Notes: a model not told the origin generated them from the letters alone. A stretch of 64,000 nucleotides of DNA from Mycobacterium sp. MS1601 (GCF_001984215.1 NZ_CP019422.1:1-64000), one strand, 5' to 3'. Counted from the stretch's first letter, positions 28,874 through 39,163 are shown. Program-made: numbers and translations.

Positions 28874-29140
28874 TTAGTCCTGCCGCGGTGAGACGTACTC
28901 CCCGGCGCGCACGTCAGGCCCGATCTGGACTGCAAACTGCAGTTGGTCGGCGGTGTACATCCAGCCCGCATCGGTCCAGGTGCGCGGAACTAGTTGCGCC
29001 ACAACAGGTTGTGGAAGACCGCACGCGGCGGCGACATCAGCGATCGTGAACTGAGCGTGCTCGCTATTGATCGGCGCCGCCGCTTTGCGGCGGCGAAACG
29101 ACTCCAAACACAGCGGCGCGGCGAGCTGCTCATCGGGCAT
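28874..29140 (-). CDS. Small HTH-like protein between ESX and coupling ATPase genes
   Basis: This 88-residue protein contains FTIADVAAACGLPQPVVAQLV, which looks like a helix-turn-helix, then WMYTADQLQFAV. It may be a small regulator; family unknown. ATG 29140 is preceded by TAGCCT and 7 nt, which settles the start over GTG 29182 upstream. Confidence 0.55.
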   Translation of the reverse strand: MPDEQLAAPLCLESFRRRKAAAPINSEHAQFTIADVAAACGLPQPVVAQLVPRTWTDAGWMYTADQLQFAVQIGPDVRAGEYVSPRQD

Positions 29141-29147
29141 GGATATA

Positions 29148-29187
29148 AGGCTACGGCCGACCGGGGTGCCCGACAGGCACAAAATGC
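29148..29187 (-). promoter_or_regulatory. Leaderless promoter with conserved box, small HTH-like gene
   Basis: Minus strand: CATTTT then GTGCCT (29175-29180), 21 bp, TAGCCT (29148-29153), 7 nt, ATG 29140. The box sits just inside the 3' end of the preceding ATPase gene. Confidence 0.65.
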
Positions 29188-29197
29188 CGAACGACCA

Positions 29198-30058
29198 TCA
29201 GATCGTCATGAGTCGAGACGAGAGCGCGGGCGCTACATCGGCAGCGGTGAACAGCCGTACGGGTCCGGTGCTCGCACCGTCAGGCGTTCGGACATAGCCA
29301 AGGCCCGGAGGGGACATCGGCAGCTGCCACGCCTGGGGTCCACCGAGGGCATCCATGGACGTTTGTGCTGTCGCGGTCCTCAGCGCAATCACGACGTCGC
29401 TGGTTGCCTCAACGGGCCGACCCACCCGGGCGCCAACCGCGAACGTCGAGGTCTGCTCAGTGCTCGACATGAGGAGCCGGACACGCTTGTCGCGGCCTTC
29501 GTCGGCGATGCGCTGCAGCGTGCCCGCCACTTGTGGGTGCGACCCCAGCAGCTCGTCGACGGCATCGACGACGACGAGCAGTTCGGGCTGGGACTGCCCT
29601 GTGCGCTCATTCAGCGCGGCCTCGACCTGGGCGCACCAGGTGTCCCAGTTCGCCGGAGGGTCGGCTGCGCGCCGGTAGCCCGCGCAGTGGGCGACAACGT
29701 GAGGAGGAGGGCCGGTAGTGGCGTTTGCGCTGGTGATGCCGTTCTGTGTGTCGGCGATCGCGAGCTGCACGCGTGTCGGCGGATACAAGGTGCACACGCT
29801 CAGCGCAAGCGACAGCAGCGCTGTGGTTTTCCCAGCGATGCCCACGCAGAGCGCGACGTTGGCGTGATTGCCGAGCTCAATCGACACCACCGAGTCGGGC
29901 GCGTCCACTGGCGCACCGACCGGGATCGCCAGCACGTCATCGTCGGCGCGGCGTCGCCACCCCGCGCGCGGGTCGAACGTGTCGAGGTCAGTGACGCCCA
30001 GGGCGTCCAGAAGACGCCGACCCGGCCAGGCCGGAGAATGTGTCTGCGCAGCGCTCAT
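29198..30058 (-). CDS. EccC-like FtsK/SpoIIIE ATPase domain protein with shortened P-loop
   Basis: This 286-residue protein looks like a single ATPase domain of EccC (FtsK/SpoIIIE family). N-terminal part LAIPVGAP and IELGNHANVALCVGIAGKTTALL is the usual strand-P-loop region, but the loop reads VGIAGKT, two residues shorter than GxxxxGKT. A Walker B-like LLVVVDAVDELL and SSTEQTS sensor follow. The full-length eccC is present elsewhere (41673-45830), so this is an extra copy of one domain, perhaps a regulatory or structural partner. ATG 30058 overlaps the eccE stop (ATGA). Confidence 0.65.
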   Translation of the reverse strand: MSAAQTHSPAWPGRRLLDALGVTDLDTFDPRAGWRRRADDDVLAIPVGAPVDAPDSVVSIELGNHANVALCVGIAGKTTALLSLALSVCTLYPPTRVQLAIADTQNGITSANATTGPPPHVVAHCAGYRRAADPPANWDTWCAQVEAALNERTGQSQPELLVVVDAVDELLGSHPQVAGTLQRIADEGRDKRVRLLMSSTEQTSTFAVGARVGRPVEATSDVVIALRTATAQTSMDALGGPQAWQLPMSPPGLGYVRTPDGASTGPVRLFTAADVAPALSSRLMTI

Positions 30059-31761
30059 AGGCCAAGCCAGGCCTGTTCCTGGTTGAAGGCCACGATGGCG
30101 ACCTCGACGGTGTCGCGGGCGGTGCTGATCCGCACCGATTCCCGCGAGATCTGCTGAAAGTGGATGTCGGGTTGCTGCCCGCCAGGCTGGGCACGCCCGA
30201 GGGTGATCACGGTGGCCGACAATCCGGTGGGCGGCGCAATGAGGGGCCGGTCGTTGACGATGATCGAGGGCACGAACTCTGCGGGCCGGCGGCGGTCGAC
30301 CACGGCGATATTGGGTTGGGCCAACCTCGCCCACCGGTTGGGTTGGCTGGAATAGATGGCGATCCGCTCCCCCACCGCGGCGGCGCGGATGAGCAGCTGG
30401 CGCACGTAATACTCGCTGGTGTCCATGACGATGCGGGTGGCCTGCTGAGGGTCGGTCAGCGACAACATGACCAGATCGTCGCGCTGCACCGGCGGGTCTG
30501 CGCGGCGGTCATCGCGCAGTGCAGCTCCCACCAGAATGCCCGTCGAGCCGATCGGGATCTCCAACGCGCTGGGCTCCCCCAGCGGGCGCGCGGGGATGTC
30601 GAGGTGGCCCGGACGCGCCGTCGGGGCCGGCCGCAGTGCGGCGCAAAACTGGTCACCGGGCAACGTGTTGAGATACAGCGTCGGTGGCTGCTGCGGGGGC
30701 TGCGGATCGTTGGTGCGCACCGTGGCCGCGATCATTACCGGGCCATCGCCGTCAGGGGCCTCCCCGTAGCGGCGCTTGAACAAGCTCAGCGTCAACACCA
30801 CCTCGTCGCTGCGCAGCGCCCACATCTGATGCAGTGACGCGGTGGTGATGTCCTCGGGCGAGAAGTAGTACGTCGTGAGAAACCCGGGGTGGCCCTTGAT
30901 GGTGCGCCAGCCAACCTCGTTGCTGACCTTGCTGCGCCGCTGCGCTGGGCTGGTGGAGCGAAAGGGCACCGGGTCGGCCGGGCTGTCGGTGCCCTCGATG
31001 ACCGGGGGCGCCGGCGCCGGCTGCAGCCGCGCGCCCAACCGGTCGAGCGCGGTGTCGAGCTCGGCGGCGGTCAGGGCGGTGGCGCGGATGTCGCGTTCTA
31101 ACAGGGCATTGATGATTCGCTCGGTGGCGGCGGCGGCTGCAGCCCCGACCGATTGCCGATACTGAAGGCCGGGCACCGAGTTTCGGATGTCGAGGCGCAC
31201 CACGAACTGCATGGTGCGCTGCCCGGCCGCGGGCCGGTCGGCCAGCAGAGTGCTGTACAGCGGGGGGTATTCGTTGCCGCGGCGCACGCGGTGTCCGGCG
31301 GGCACGACGTCAATGGCCGCCAGCTGAATCCCGCCGGGCTGGTCGAGCAGCTCGGTCAGCACCTCCAGCGGCAGCAGGTTGCGGGTCAGCGACACCGTGG
31401 AGCCGCGCAGGAACGTCAGCGAGTAGGGCTTTCCGGTCACCTCGATCATCGTGAGGGCTTCGTAGGCCTCGACGCGCACACCGCACACGATGTTGCCGTG
31501 GGGCACATCCACGGCCGCAGCCGCCGCCGGGTATTTCCCGCGCCGGGAACGACGCCAGCGCCGCACGGCCGCCAGCCAGCCCGGCACGTTGCGGCGGTGC
31601 ACAGTGGGTACCAGCAGCAGCAGCGCCACGGCGGTGATCACCGCGGCCGGCCACCATCCAAACCGCGCCGGCGGTAGACCGATGAATGCCACCAGGGCAA
31701 CGACTTCGAGCGCGACCACCACCGGTGTTCCGGCGCGCACGCCCACGGTGCGGGCCTTCAT
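30055..31761 (-). CDS. eccE: ESX membrane component EccE
   Basis: EccE is a peripheral component of the ESX membrane complex. The 568-residue protein begins with two membrane helices (VVALEVVALVAFIGLPP and AAVITAVALLLLVPTV), then a GNIVCGVRVEAYEALTMIEV domain typical of EccE. ATG 31761 overlaps the mycP stop (ATGA), and its own stop overlaps the next ATPase gene, so it is part of the eccB-to-29198 cluster. Confidence 0.85.
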   Translation of the reverse strand: MKARTVGVRAGTPVVVALEVVALVAFIGLPPARFGWWPAAVITAVALLLLVPTVHRRNVPGWLAAVRRWRRSRRGKYPAAAAAVDVPHGNIVCGVRVEAYEALTMIEVTGKPYSLTFLRGSTVSLTRNLLPLEVLTELLDQPGGIQLAAIDVVPAGHRVRRGNEYPPLYSTLLADRPAAGQRTMQFVVRLDIRNSVPGLQYRQSVGAAAAAATERIINALLERDIRATALTAAELDTALDRLGARLQPAPAPPVIEGTDSPADPVPFRSTSPAQRRSKVSNEVGWRTIKGHPGFLTTYYFSPEDITTASLHQMWALRSDEVVLTLSLFKRRYGEAPDGDGPVMIAATVRTNDPQPPQQPPTLYLNTLPGDQFCAALRPAPTARPGHLDIPARPLGEPSALEIPIGSTGILVGAALRDDRRADPPVQRDDLVMLSLTDPQQATRIVMDTSEYYVRQLLIRAAAVGERIAIYSSQPNRWARLAQPNIAVVDRRRPAEFVPSIIVNDRPLIAPPTGLSATVITLGRAQPGGQQPDIHFQQISRESVRISTARDTVEVAIVAFNQEQAWLGL

Positions 31762-33424
31762 CGCAGCCTCCGTCGCATGCCGACTACCGCCACGGCGACC
31801 GCGGCGACCAGCAGGACCGCGGCGCCGGCGAGCAGGGCGCTGTTACGCGGGCGATGATCCGGTCCCGGCGGGGGCGGAGGTACATACAGGTCGGTGCTGA
31901 GCCGCTCGACTGGCTTCGGATCGCCCAGCGGCACATCAAAGGTCAGCGCAGCTACCGGATCGACCACGCCGTAGCCGACCTGGTTGTCGACCCCGCGGGC
32001 CGGATTGTGGGCGGTCTCGGTGATGCGCCGCATGACTTGGGCCGCGGTGAGATCGGGGAATTTGGCCCGCACCAGCGCGACCACGCCGCTGACGTAGGCA
32101 GCCGAGAAGCTGGTCCCCCAGAAACCGGCACCCAAGCCGGGTTCATCGGGTCGGGCGTTCACCGCGGCGCCGTTGGTGTTCGACAGGCCCATGATCCGCC
32201 AGCCAGGGGCGGCCACCGACACCCACGGGCCGTTGATCGAATCCGGCAGCGGCAGCCCCTCGGGGGTCACCGCGCCGACGGTGAGCACGTAGTCGGAGAA
32301 CCACGCCGGAGTCACGATCGTGCGCACCCCAGCCCAGTCCCGGGGATCGTTGGGGTCCAGCGCATTGAAGGCGGGGTTCTGTCCGCAGTCCTGTCCCTGG
32401 TCGCCGCCGCCCTGATTGCCGGCGGCGGCCACGATCACGATGTCCTTGTCCACCGCGGCGTAGCGCACCGCCGCGCCCAGAGCGTCCTGGTTGACCGGGG
32501 CGGCGGCGTTGATGCACGACGCCAACGACACGTTGATCACCTGAACGCCGGGCAGATCTGCAGCATGGCGGATCGCCTTGGCCAGGGTCGCGATGTCGCC
32601 GGCCTTGCGTTGGCCCTCGATGTCGCCGGGGGCTGGTCGCGCCGGGGTGAACGCCGTCGAGGACTGCCGAATCGAAATCAGCGAGACATCGGGGGCCACG
32701 CCCACCACGCCATCCGGTCCCGTCGGCGGCGGGCCCGGTACCAACGGCTGCGCGGCGCCGGTGTCTCCCGGGCCCTGCGCGGGGGAGGTCCTGCCGGGGG
32801 CGGTCCACCCGGCGGCGGCTCAGCAGGAGGTGGCGGCGGCTCGGGCGGCGGCGCGGGCGCGGTCACTGTCGCGGTCGCGGTGATCGTCGGCGGCGGGGGA
32901 AACGCTGGTGGCGCCGGGTTGGCCGGCACGCCCGGGGGTGGAGGGGGCGCCCCTGCTCCCGCAGGGCGCGGCGTGGGGCGGTCGGCCGGGTTAGCCGGGG
33001 CGGCGCCGATGATCGAGGCGACGATGGTGCCGTGGCTTTCGCAATCGGTCAGCCCGCCGTCGGGTAGTCCCTGCACGAAGTCGCCGCCGGGGAACAGCCG
33101 CGGGAACCGCGGGTTGGGGGTGACGCCGGTGTCGATGATGGCCACCGTCACTCCGGCGCCCGTCGAGTACTGCCAGGCCTGTTCGATGTTGAGCATGGTG
33201 TTGCCCGGGTCGGGCTGTGCCACGTTGGGATCGCCCACCACCACCGGGGTCACGCACGCCTTGGTTTGGCGCATCTCCTGGGGCGGGCCCGGAGTCTCGT
33301 CCGGCGGCAGTGCGGCCGGGTCGATCACCGGCGGGGCGACCGCCAGCGCCGCCGGGGGCGCCAACACGTTGGCGCTGAGCAGTCCGAATGCGGCCAGGCC
33401 GGCCGCCACACTTTTGCCCCGCAT
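31758..33424 (-). pseudogene. mycP: Mycosin (S8 subtilisin-like protease) MycP, frameshifted
   Basis: Mycosins are membrane-anchored subtilisin-like proteases required for a stable ESX channel. Read in two frames: signal peptide (AAGLAAFGLLSANVLAPP), catalytic Asp in VAIIDTGV, catalytic His in CESHGTIVASII, a Pro-rich loop, then SLISIRQSS, VAAAGNQGG, catalytic Ser in GTSFSAAYVSG and a C-terminal membrane helix (ALLAGAAVLLVAAVAVAVVG). The frame breaks in the Pro-rich loop; one more C in a run at 32781-32785 or 32796-32800 restores it. All catalytic residues are present, so the gene is probably whole in the organism. ATG 33424 overlaps the eccD stop (TGATG). Confidence 0.82.
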
Positions 33425-34940
33425 CAGTGCAACCTGATGTATTGCAGCAGCCCGATCGCCCACGCGGCGAACGGCACGATGAGCGCATAGCCGAGGTACT
33501 CCAGCCATTCCACGACTTGGCGGATGGGTTCAGAGAAGCTGCGGGAGGGAATGACCGCCCCGGCCAGCAGCCCGGCCACGGCCACGGCCAACACCGCGGC
33601 CGCCGACACCGCCACCGCGACGGTCGCCGAGGCCGGAGCGCTGAGGCCGTAATGCAGCGGGATCGCCATCAGCGACAGTGCCGACCCGATGACGATGGTC
33701 ACCGCGTGACGGCGGTGCCGCAATCCGCGGGCCCGCAGAATCAGGCACAGCGCCGTCACCACGACGACGACGATCGAGGGCCACTGCGAGCCCGACCCCG
33801 GGGCGATCGCCCACCAGGAGGCCGCCAGCTGCACCACCGCGATCCCGAGCAGGGTCCCGGTGAGCACCCGGTTGGACCGGCGGGCCACCTCGGCGACCTG
33901 CTCCCCGCGCAACGTCACGTCATGGGCCGCCGACTCCACAGGTGTCAGCGTGTCCTCGGGTTGACCGGGGGCGCGGGTGAACATGTCGCGCCCGGTGATG
34001 GACTCGAAGCTCTGGCGCGGAACCTTGGACATCCACAGCCCAATCGCGGTCGCCGCCCGAGAAGCGATGAGCACCGCCATCAACATGACAATGGCGATGC
34101 GTTGAGCGGGAACGTCGAAGAACATCCGGGTCAGGCCAGCGGCGATGACGGCCGTGGTCACGGTGACGATCGCCGCCGCCGCGGTCCAGTGGCGGCCCGT
34201 CATCCGGGCCAACAGCAGCACCCCGACGGTGGCCACCACGGCGGCCAGGAAAGAATGCGGGGCCCCGGGCTGGTTGCCATACGGCGCGCTCGCGCCGGCC
34301 AGCACGAGACCGACCAACGCCGCCCAAGCGGCGCCGTCGACGATGACGCGGCTGGCCCCAGCACGCGCCGACAACATCGCTGTCGCCAACAGGATGCCCG
34401 CGGTGACAGCGAAGATCGCGGGGCTCAGCCAAAACGGCTGGGCCGCCCAACGCAGTCGCCACACCAGCAGGGCCGCCCGAGCAGTGCCGCCGCGGTGAGC
34501 GCCCCGGCGACCACCACCGCGTCGTGGGTCGACACCGGAGGAAAGTGGGCATGGGCCCAGCGGGCCAGCGCAGTCGAGACATTCTCGATCAGTGGCGTGT
34601 ACCTGCGGGCTGTCTTCTCGGGCACGAACGCCAACAGGTCACCGTCGGCGACACCCTGCGCCGACAACGACACCTCCTCCGAGAGCCGTGTCATCCCCAC
34701 CGCGCGGGCGAACTCATATGTCCCTACAGGGAGTTCGTCTTCACCCTTGCTGCGCAGCAGCCGATTGACCGCCCCGAGAGTTGAGTCGGTCAACGCCGAG
34801 AGCGGGACTGCGGCCGGTAACACCAGATCAATCTGGTGAGCGTCGCCGACCAACAGCGACACCCTGCACGACGAGGGCACCAGCGGCCCACCGGGGGCTG
34901 ACGATCCTGACGTGGGAGTCGACGGGCTCACCGTGGTCAC
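33424..34940 (-). pseudogene. eccD: ESX channel protein EccD, frameshifted
   Basis: EccD is the polytopic channel-vestibule protein of ESX. The first frame encodes a ubiquitin-like N-terminal domain (CRVSLLVGDAHQIDLVLP to YTPLIENVS) and the first helix; the second frame encodes ten or so more membrane helices ending LIVPFAAWAIGLLQYIRLH. Joined, the protein is about 505 residues, a normal EccD size. One more G in the GGG of the minus strand (plus 34476-34478) gives a smooth LLGAALLVWRLRW join. GTG 34940 overlaps the previous stop (GTGA). Confidence 0.84.
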
Positions 34941-36535
34941 CGGCGCCCCCGCAGGCTGTCGCTGGTCGTGGGAAAGTGCTCGGCGATCGCCGCAGCGATC
35001 TCGATGAACCGTCGACGCGTCACCTTGTCGATTTCGTTCTGCACGTCAATCACACCGCCGGGCCGCAGATGTCGATCGAACGGCACTTCCACCACGCGCT
35101 GGCCGCGCTGGCTGAACTGCTCGTGGAGCACCTCGCGGGTGCGCTTGTCGGCGTGCCCGTCACCGTCGTTGAGCACGACGACCGTGCGATGCAGCAGCCC
35201 GGTATGGCCGGTGTTGGCGAGCAGCTCCATGGTCTGTGCCGCGGCGGAAGCCCCGTCCACCCACATCGAGGACACCACGATCAGTGCGTCAAGATCGCGC
35301 AGGACCTCCCGGGTTACCGGGGAATCCATCGTGGAGCCGCAGTCGATGATCGACAGCGTGAAGTGGTTGTCCAGCCGGCCGGTCGCCTCACGGTAGATGT
35401 TTGGCTCGAGTATCCGGCGGCGGGCGGTGGCAGATTCGCCGGCCAGCACGAATAGGCCGGCGGTGTTGTTACCCACGCGGGAGCGCACGTCGGCGAAGGT
35501 GCGCAAGTCCTGATCGGCGGCGAGCTCCCAATAGGACCCCTTGGCGTTGGGGTCCACGCGCAGGCCCAGCTTGCCGAACGCGGTATCGGCGTCGATGGCC
35601 ACTACCCGGTCATCCTGGCGGAGCTCGGCGAAGATCGACCCCACCCCGGCGGCAATCGTGGTCTTGCCGACGCCGCCCTTGCCGAGCACACCGATCTTGT
35701 AGCGGCCCCGCAGCAGGGAGCGGATCTTGGCCTCCAGCTCCGCCAAATGCCGTTCATCGGGCGACTGCCCGAAGTTCAGCAGCCCAAAGGTGCTCTTGTA
35801 CAGCACTTTCCGCCAGCCCTTGCCCGGGGGAATCTTGCGGGTCGGTACGAGTTCAGTAGGCCGAATCGAGTCGACGTAGGAGTAGTTGGCCGGCCCCGTG
35901 GCCGCCGGGGCGGGGTCGCCCCACTGGCGCGGGTCACCGGCAGGAGGCGCAGAACGCTCACCGGGCCAGCCTTGGGCGGGCGACGGGGGACGCTGCGGGC
36001 CGGATTGCTGCGGAAACGGTGGGGCCTGATGCCGTGGAGGCTCGCCACCCCACTGAGAGGAGGTGGGCGGCACCGCCTGCTGGCCCGCACCGGGGTCACC
36101 GAAACTGCCGCCGCCGGAGGGGCTTTCGCGCAACGGCGGGGGCGGGAAATCGCGGCGGTCGAAAAACGTTGTGGTCTCAACATCCGACGGACGGTACGGC
36201 GCGCCCGGGTCAGGATCTTGCGGGGCCGCCGCGGGTCGCTCCGAGGTTGACTCCACAACCTCCGACTCGCTGGATTGTGCGTGCTGACCCCACGGCGGAG
36301 CTGCGTCGGATCGCGATGCCGGACTGGGCACATCCGGGGTGCGGCCCGGCCACGGCGGGGGTGGGGGCGGCACTGAGGATTGGGCGTGAGCGCCCGCGGA
36401 TTCCCCACCGCTCGCCGGTAGTGGGGGCCAGCCCGGCACCGCCGGCGGTGCCGGCGGCTCTGCGGCGTGCGCACCGGTGTCGCCCTCGCTCGAAGGGTAG
36501 CCCGTCTGCTCAGGGGGAAGGTCGCGGTCAGTCAC
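34937..36535 (-). CDS. EspI-like protein: Pro-rich N-terminus plus MinD/ParA-type ATPase
   Basis: This 532-residue protein has a disordered Pro/Gly/Ser-rich N-terminus (about 1-215) and a MinD/ParA-like ATPase with Walker A LGKGGVGKTTIAAG near residue 282, IDADTAFGKLG and IIDCGSTMDSPV. EspI (Rv3876) has the same layout and can adjust ESX-1 activity according to ATP level. Its place between eccB and eccD fits. The start is GTG 36535, which lies 6 nt after TAGGAT. Confidence 0.82.
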   Translation of the reverse strand: MTDRDLPPEQTGYPSSEGDTGAHAAEPPAPPAVPGWPPLPASGGESAGAHAQSSVPPPPPPWPGRTPDVPSPASRSDAAPPWGQHAQSSESEVVESTSERPAAAPQDPDPGAPYRPSDVETTTFFDRRDFPPPPLRESPSGGGSFGDPGAGQQAVPPTSSQWGGEPPRHQAPPFPQQSGPQRPPSPAQGWPGERSAPPAGDPRQWGDPAPAATGPANYSYVDSIRPTELVPTRKIPPGKGWRKVLYKSTFGLLNFGQSPDERHLAELEAKIRSLLRGRYKIGVLGKGGVGKTTIAAGVGSIFAELRQDDRVVAIDADTAFGKLGLRVDPNAKGSYWELAADQDLRTFADVRSRVGNNTAGLFVLAGESATARRRILEPNIYREATGRLDNHFTLSIIDCGSTMDSPVTREVLRDLDALIVVSSMWVDGASAAAQTMELLANTGHTGLLHRTVVVLNDGDGHADKRTREVLHEQFSQRGQRVVEVPFDRHLRPGGVIDVQNEIDKVTRRRFIEIAAAIAEHFPTTSDSLRGRR

Positions 36536-36541
36536 AATCTG

Positions 36542-36583
36542 ATCCTATCAGCGTGTATGTCGTATATCGGCACTAGTTTTTCA
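36542..36583 (-). promoter_or_regulatory. Leaderless promoter with conserved box, EspI-like gene
   Basis: Minus strand: TGAAAAACT then AGTGCC (36569-36574), 21 bp, TAGGAT (36542-36547), 6 nt, GTG 36535. The 21-bp spacer starts GATATACGACATA, which is close to the spacer of the T4SS operon promoter at 25.66 kb. Confidence 0.7.
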
Positions 36584-36601
36584 ACCCTCGATTTTTAACA
36601 A

Positions 36602-38119
36602 CTAGCTTCCCGGCGACCTGGTGGGGAGCGCTTCGGCGCCCCCGACGGGAGCGAGCGAGTCGTGCTGGACCAGTGCGTCGGCGCGGGTGAGTGCTGGCCC
36701 TGGCGCAAACGCCCGGATCAGCGGCCACGGTGCCTGCTGCGACCGATCCGGGGACACCCCGAGGGCCGTGAACGCGTCGTCGGACAACTCGATGCCGTAG
36801 CGGACCCCTTGATCTGAAATCCACCACATCGCTTCGCGCGAGGACGCCGCTGGGGCCGCACTGGTCGTCATCACCAAGTTCGTGGCACCGGGGCCGATGT
36901 ACACCTGGTCAGCCTCCACCGATTCGGGATCACGCACGCCCTTCGGGAGTTTGACCAGGCGGTTATCGGCGGAGCCGAGCGGGATCGGCAACCCTTGCCC
37001 CGACAAGATCGTGACTTCGGCAGCGCGGTCAGTGGCGCCCTTCGACCACGCCAGGCAGGTGGTGGCGTTGACGGCAGTGTCCACCAGGCGCAGCCGAGTG
37101 GCCGGGTAGAACGACACCGGCAGCTTATCCACCACCGGTATCGGAGCGAGTTTGTCGGGGGCCACCTGAATCGGGGCCACATCACCGAACGAGTTCGCCG
37201 ACCGCAGGAGTGAGGCGACGAACGGCGAAACCCGTTGCACACCATCACGTAACAGCACATACAGCGATTCGGCAGCGTTGGGCTGGCCGAGGTCGCGGAC
37301 GGTCAGCACTGACCCGATCACCGCGCCGTCGGCGACATTCCATCGTGACGGTTCCCCGGCCCCCGGAATGGCCGGGCTCACCAGCGGGTCGGTCGCCGGA
37401 AGGGCATCAAAAAGCGGTCGCGACAACGGAATCGGTTCCGGCGCAGTCGAATCGACGCCCAAGGCCAAAGCGACCGCCTTATTGCTGAGGTCAATCTCGG
37501 AGCGGTGTCCCTCCCAGATCACATAGGTCCGATCGCCGTAGCGGCCCAAGATGGCATCGGGCATCTGCAGCGGCGCTGAGCGCTGGCCTAGCGTCAGCTG
37601 GCCGGCGATCGCCGTGACCACAGGTTCCGAGGCGGCCGAGGTCGTCGACGTCGGTGTCGGTGCGGTGTCGCACACGGTCCAGTCCGAGGACGACGCCGTA
37701 CGGATGGGCATCGCCGCGGGAGCGCCCACGATGCCCACCAGCGGCCCTTGCGGGTATTTCTCCAGCTCTGCGGCCTTGACGAACGTCGGATTATTCGGCT
37801 GGCCGGCGATCAGCCGGGCGCTCATCAGGTTCAGCGCCGGGTGTAGTCGACCGTCGACCATCACGTAGACCGCGCCGGTGTCGCGGTCGGCCAAGATGGC
37901 CGACTGGCCGACCTGGCCGGCCGGCTTGAACCACGACAGCACGAACATCAGCGCCATGGCCAGCAGTGTGAACATGACCCCGAGGATGAGCGCGGCGCTG
38001 CGGCGCTGTTCGGGGTCGTATTCCAGCCGAACGCCATGATGGCTGAGCGCCGCCGCGTTGCGGCGGTTCCAGAAATAGTGGGCCGTCACCTGCAGCCGCG
38101 ACGTCAAATTCAGCGCCAT
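36602..38119 (-). CDS. eccB: ESX membrane component EccB
   Basis: EccB is an ESX core protein with one N-terminal membrane helix and a large periplasmic domain. This 505-residue protein starts MALNLTSRLQVTAHYFWNRR, has a helix (LILGVMFTLLAMALMFVLSW) near residue 50 and the EccB signature VGQSAILADRDTGAVYVMV. ATG 38119 is chosen because GTG 38128 lies inside the -10 element TAGGGT (38127-38132). Confidence 0.9.
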   Translation of the reverse strand: MALNLTSRLQVTAHYFWNRRNAAALSHHGVRLEYDPEQRRSAALILGVMFTLLAMALMFVLSWFKPAGQVGQSAILADRDTGAVYVMVDGRLHPALNLMSARLIAGQPNNPTFVKAAELEKYPQGPLVGIVGAPAAMPIRTASSSDWTVCDTAPTPTSTTSAASEPVVTAIAGQLTLGQRSAPLQMPDAILGRYGDRTYVIWEGHRSEIDLSNKAVALALGVDSTAPEPIPLSRPLFDALPATDPLVSPAIPGAGEPSRWNVADGAVIGSVLTVRDLGQPNAAESLYVLLRDGVQRVSPFVASLLRSANSFGDVAPIQVAPDKLAPIPVVDKLPVSFYPATRLRLVDTAVNATTCLAWSKGATDRAAEVTILSGQGLPIPLGSADNRLVKLPKGVRDPESVEADQVYIGPGATNLVMTTSAAPAASSREAMWWISDQGVRYGIELSDDAFTALGVSPDRSQQAPWPLIRAFAPGPALTRADALVQHDSLAPVGGAEALPTRSPGS

Positions 38120-38126
38120 ATTGCCC

Positions 38127-38168
38127 ACCCTACTAGGGGCGATGACCCTAAATCGGCACCAATTTCAT
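38127..38168 (-). promoter_or_regulatory. Leaderless promoter with conserved box, eccB
   Basis: Minus strand: GAAATTG then GTGCCG (38154-38159), 21 bp, TAGGGT (38127-38132), 7 nt, ATG 38119. This promoter decides the eccB start. Confidence 0.72.
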
Positions 38169-38196
38169 GCCCCCCGACATATGTACGCATGGCGTT

Positions 38197-39063
38197 TTAG
38201 GCGGCCGCCCGCGGCGCGGAAAGTAACCCGTAGAGGTCCTCGCGCACGGCGTCGGTGGTGGCCGGCCACAAGCTCAGCCACTGCTTACCGTCAGCCGACG
38301 TGCTCGTGGTGATGCTCACGCGACCAAACTCGGTGTCGGCCACCGTGACCACCCGGGGATGAACATGCTGGGCGATGTCGTGGTCAATCACCATGGCGAC
38401 GGCCATGGCTGAGTCGTCCAAGCGTGTCGCCGCGGCCAGGACCTCGGCCTGCTGGGGTTGCAGTCCCAGCCTGCTCATCGCGGCGATCGTGGCGTCTCGC
38501 CCTTGCGGGACAGCGGCTTCCAGCGTCGATTGCATCAGGTCGGCGGGGATGTTGACGCCGTCGATGTCCGCGGGTGCAGCCACGCCCAGTGCCGGCATCA
38601 AGGTTTGGCACATCAAGTCCGCCTGGACTGCGGGGTCATCGGTCTCCCCCACCGCGTCAACGACCATCTCGTTGCCGTCGCGGGCAGCCATCGCCAGCCA
38701 CCGCCGGTACCGGCACACCACGACCACCCGCTCGTCCACCGTCGGCAGTTCACCGTTGTGGACGGCCTGCCCTGACGGTCGCCGAATGGTCAGGACGGCC
38801 TGCCGATCAGGGCGCCCCAGCACGGTCATCCAGTCGCGCACCGGTTCGTCGACCGCGCCACTAGGGGAAATAGCGCCAGCCTGCACCAGGCTCAGATACT
38901 CGGCGGTTTCGGCGATCGGGACCGGCCCTGCTGTGGTCTCAACAATCAATTCGTGATGCACTGACGGAATAAATGGCTTGAGCCGCAACGCTGTTGGCAT
39001 GGATTCCACACCCAGCAGCGCCTGCAGTACCCATACGCCCCCGACGGTTGTCGTCAGCGCCAT
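38197..39063 (-). CDS. espG: ESX-specific chaperone EspG
   Basis: EspG proteins bind the tip of PE-PPE dimers and keep them soluble until secretion. This 288-residue protein has the family pattern: LTTTVGGVWVLQALLGVE at the start, DEPVRDWMTVLGRP, RRWLAMAARDGNEMVV and a C-terminal GRVSITTSTSADGKQWLSLWP. It lies directly after the Esx pair and beyond a strong terminator, and upstream of eccB. Confidence 0.83.
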   Translation of the reverse strand: MALTTTVGGVWVLQALLGVESMPTALRLKPFIPSVHHELIVETTAGPVPIAETAEYLSLVQAGAISPSGAVDEPVRDWMTVLGRPDRQAVLTIRRPSGQAVHNGELPTVDERVVVVCRYRRWLAMAARDGNEMVVDAVGETDDPAVQADLMCQTLMPALGVAAPADIDGVNIPADLMQSTLEAAVPQGRDATIAAMSRLGLQPQQAEVLAAATRLDDSAMAVAMVIDHDIAQHVHPRVVTVADTEFGRVSITTSTSADGKQWLSLWPATTDAVREDLYGLLSAPRAAA

Positions 39064-39087
39064 GTCCTAATCCCTTCTGTTTCTTTC

Positions 39088-39130
39088 GAGCAGCAAAAAG
39101 GGGGGCCAACTGCAGTTGGCCCCCCTTTCG
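39088..39130 (-). terminator. Strong intrinsic terminator after the Esx pair
   Basis: A 32-bp perfect palindrome at 39097-39128 (A3-G6-CCAACTGCAGTTGG-C6-T3) is followed on the minus strand by TTTTTGC. It lies 36 nt past the EsxA-like stop, so it should end the Esx transcript before espG. Its symmetry could also stop rightward transcription. Confidence 0.82.
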
Positions 39131-39163
39131 GCAGTGTCGCTACAGCACCCCTGGTGGGCCGTC

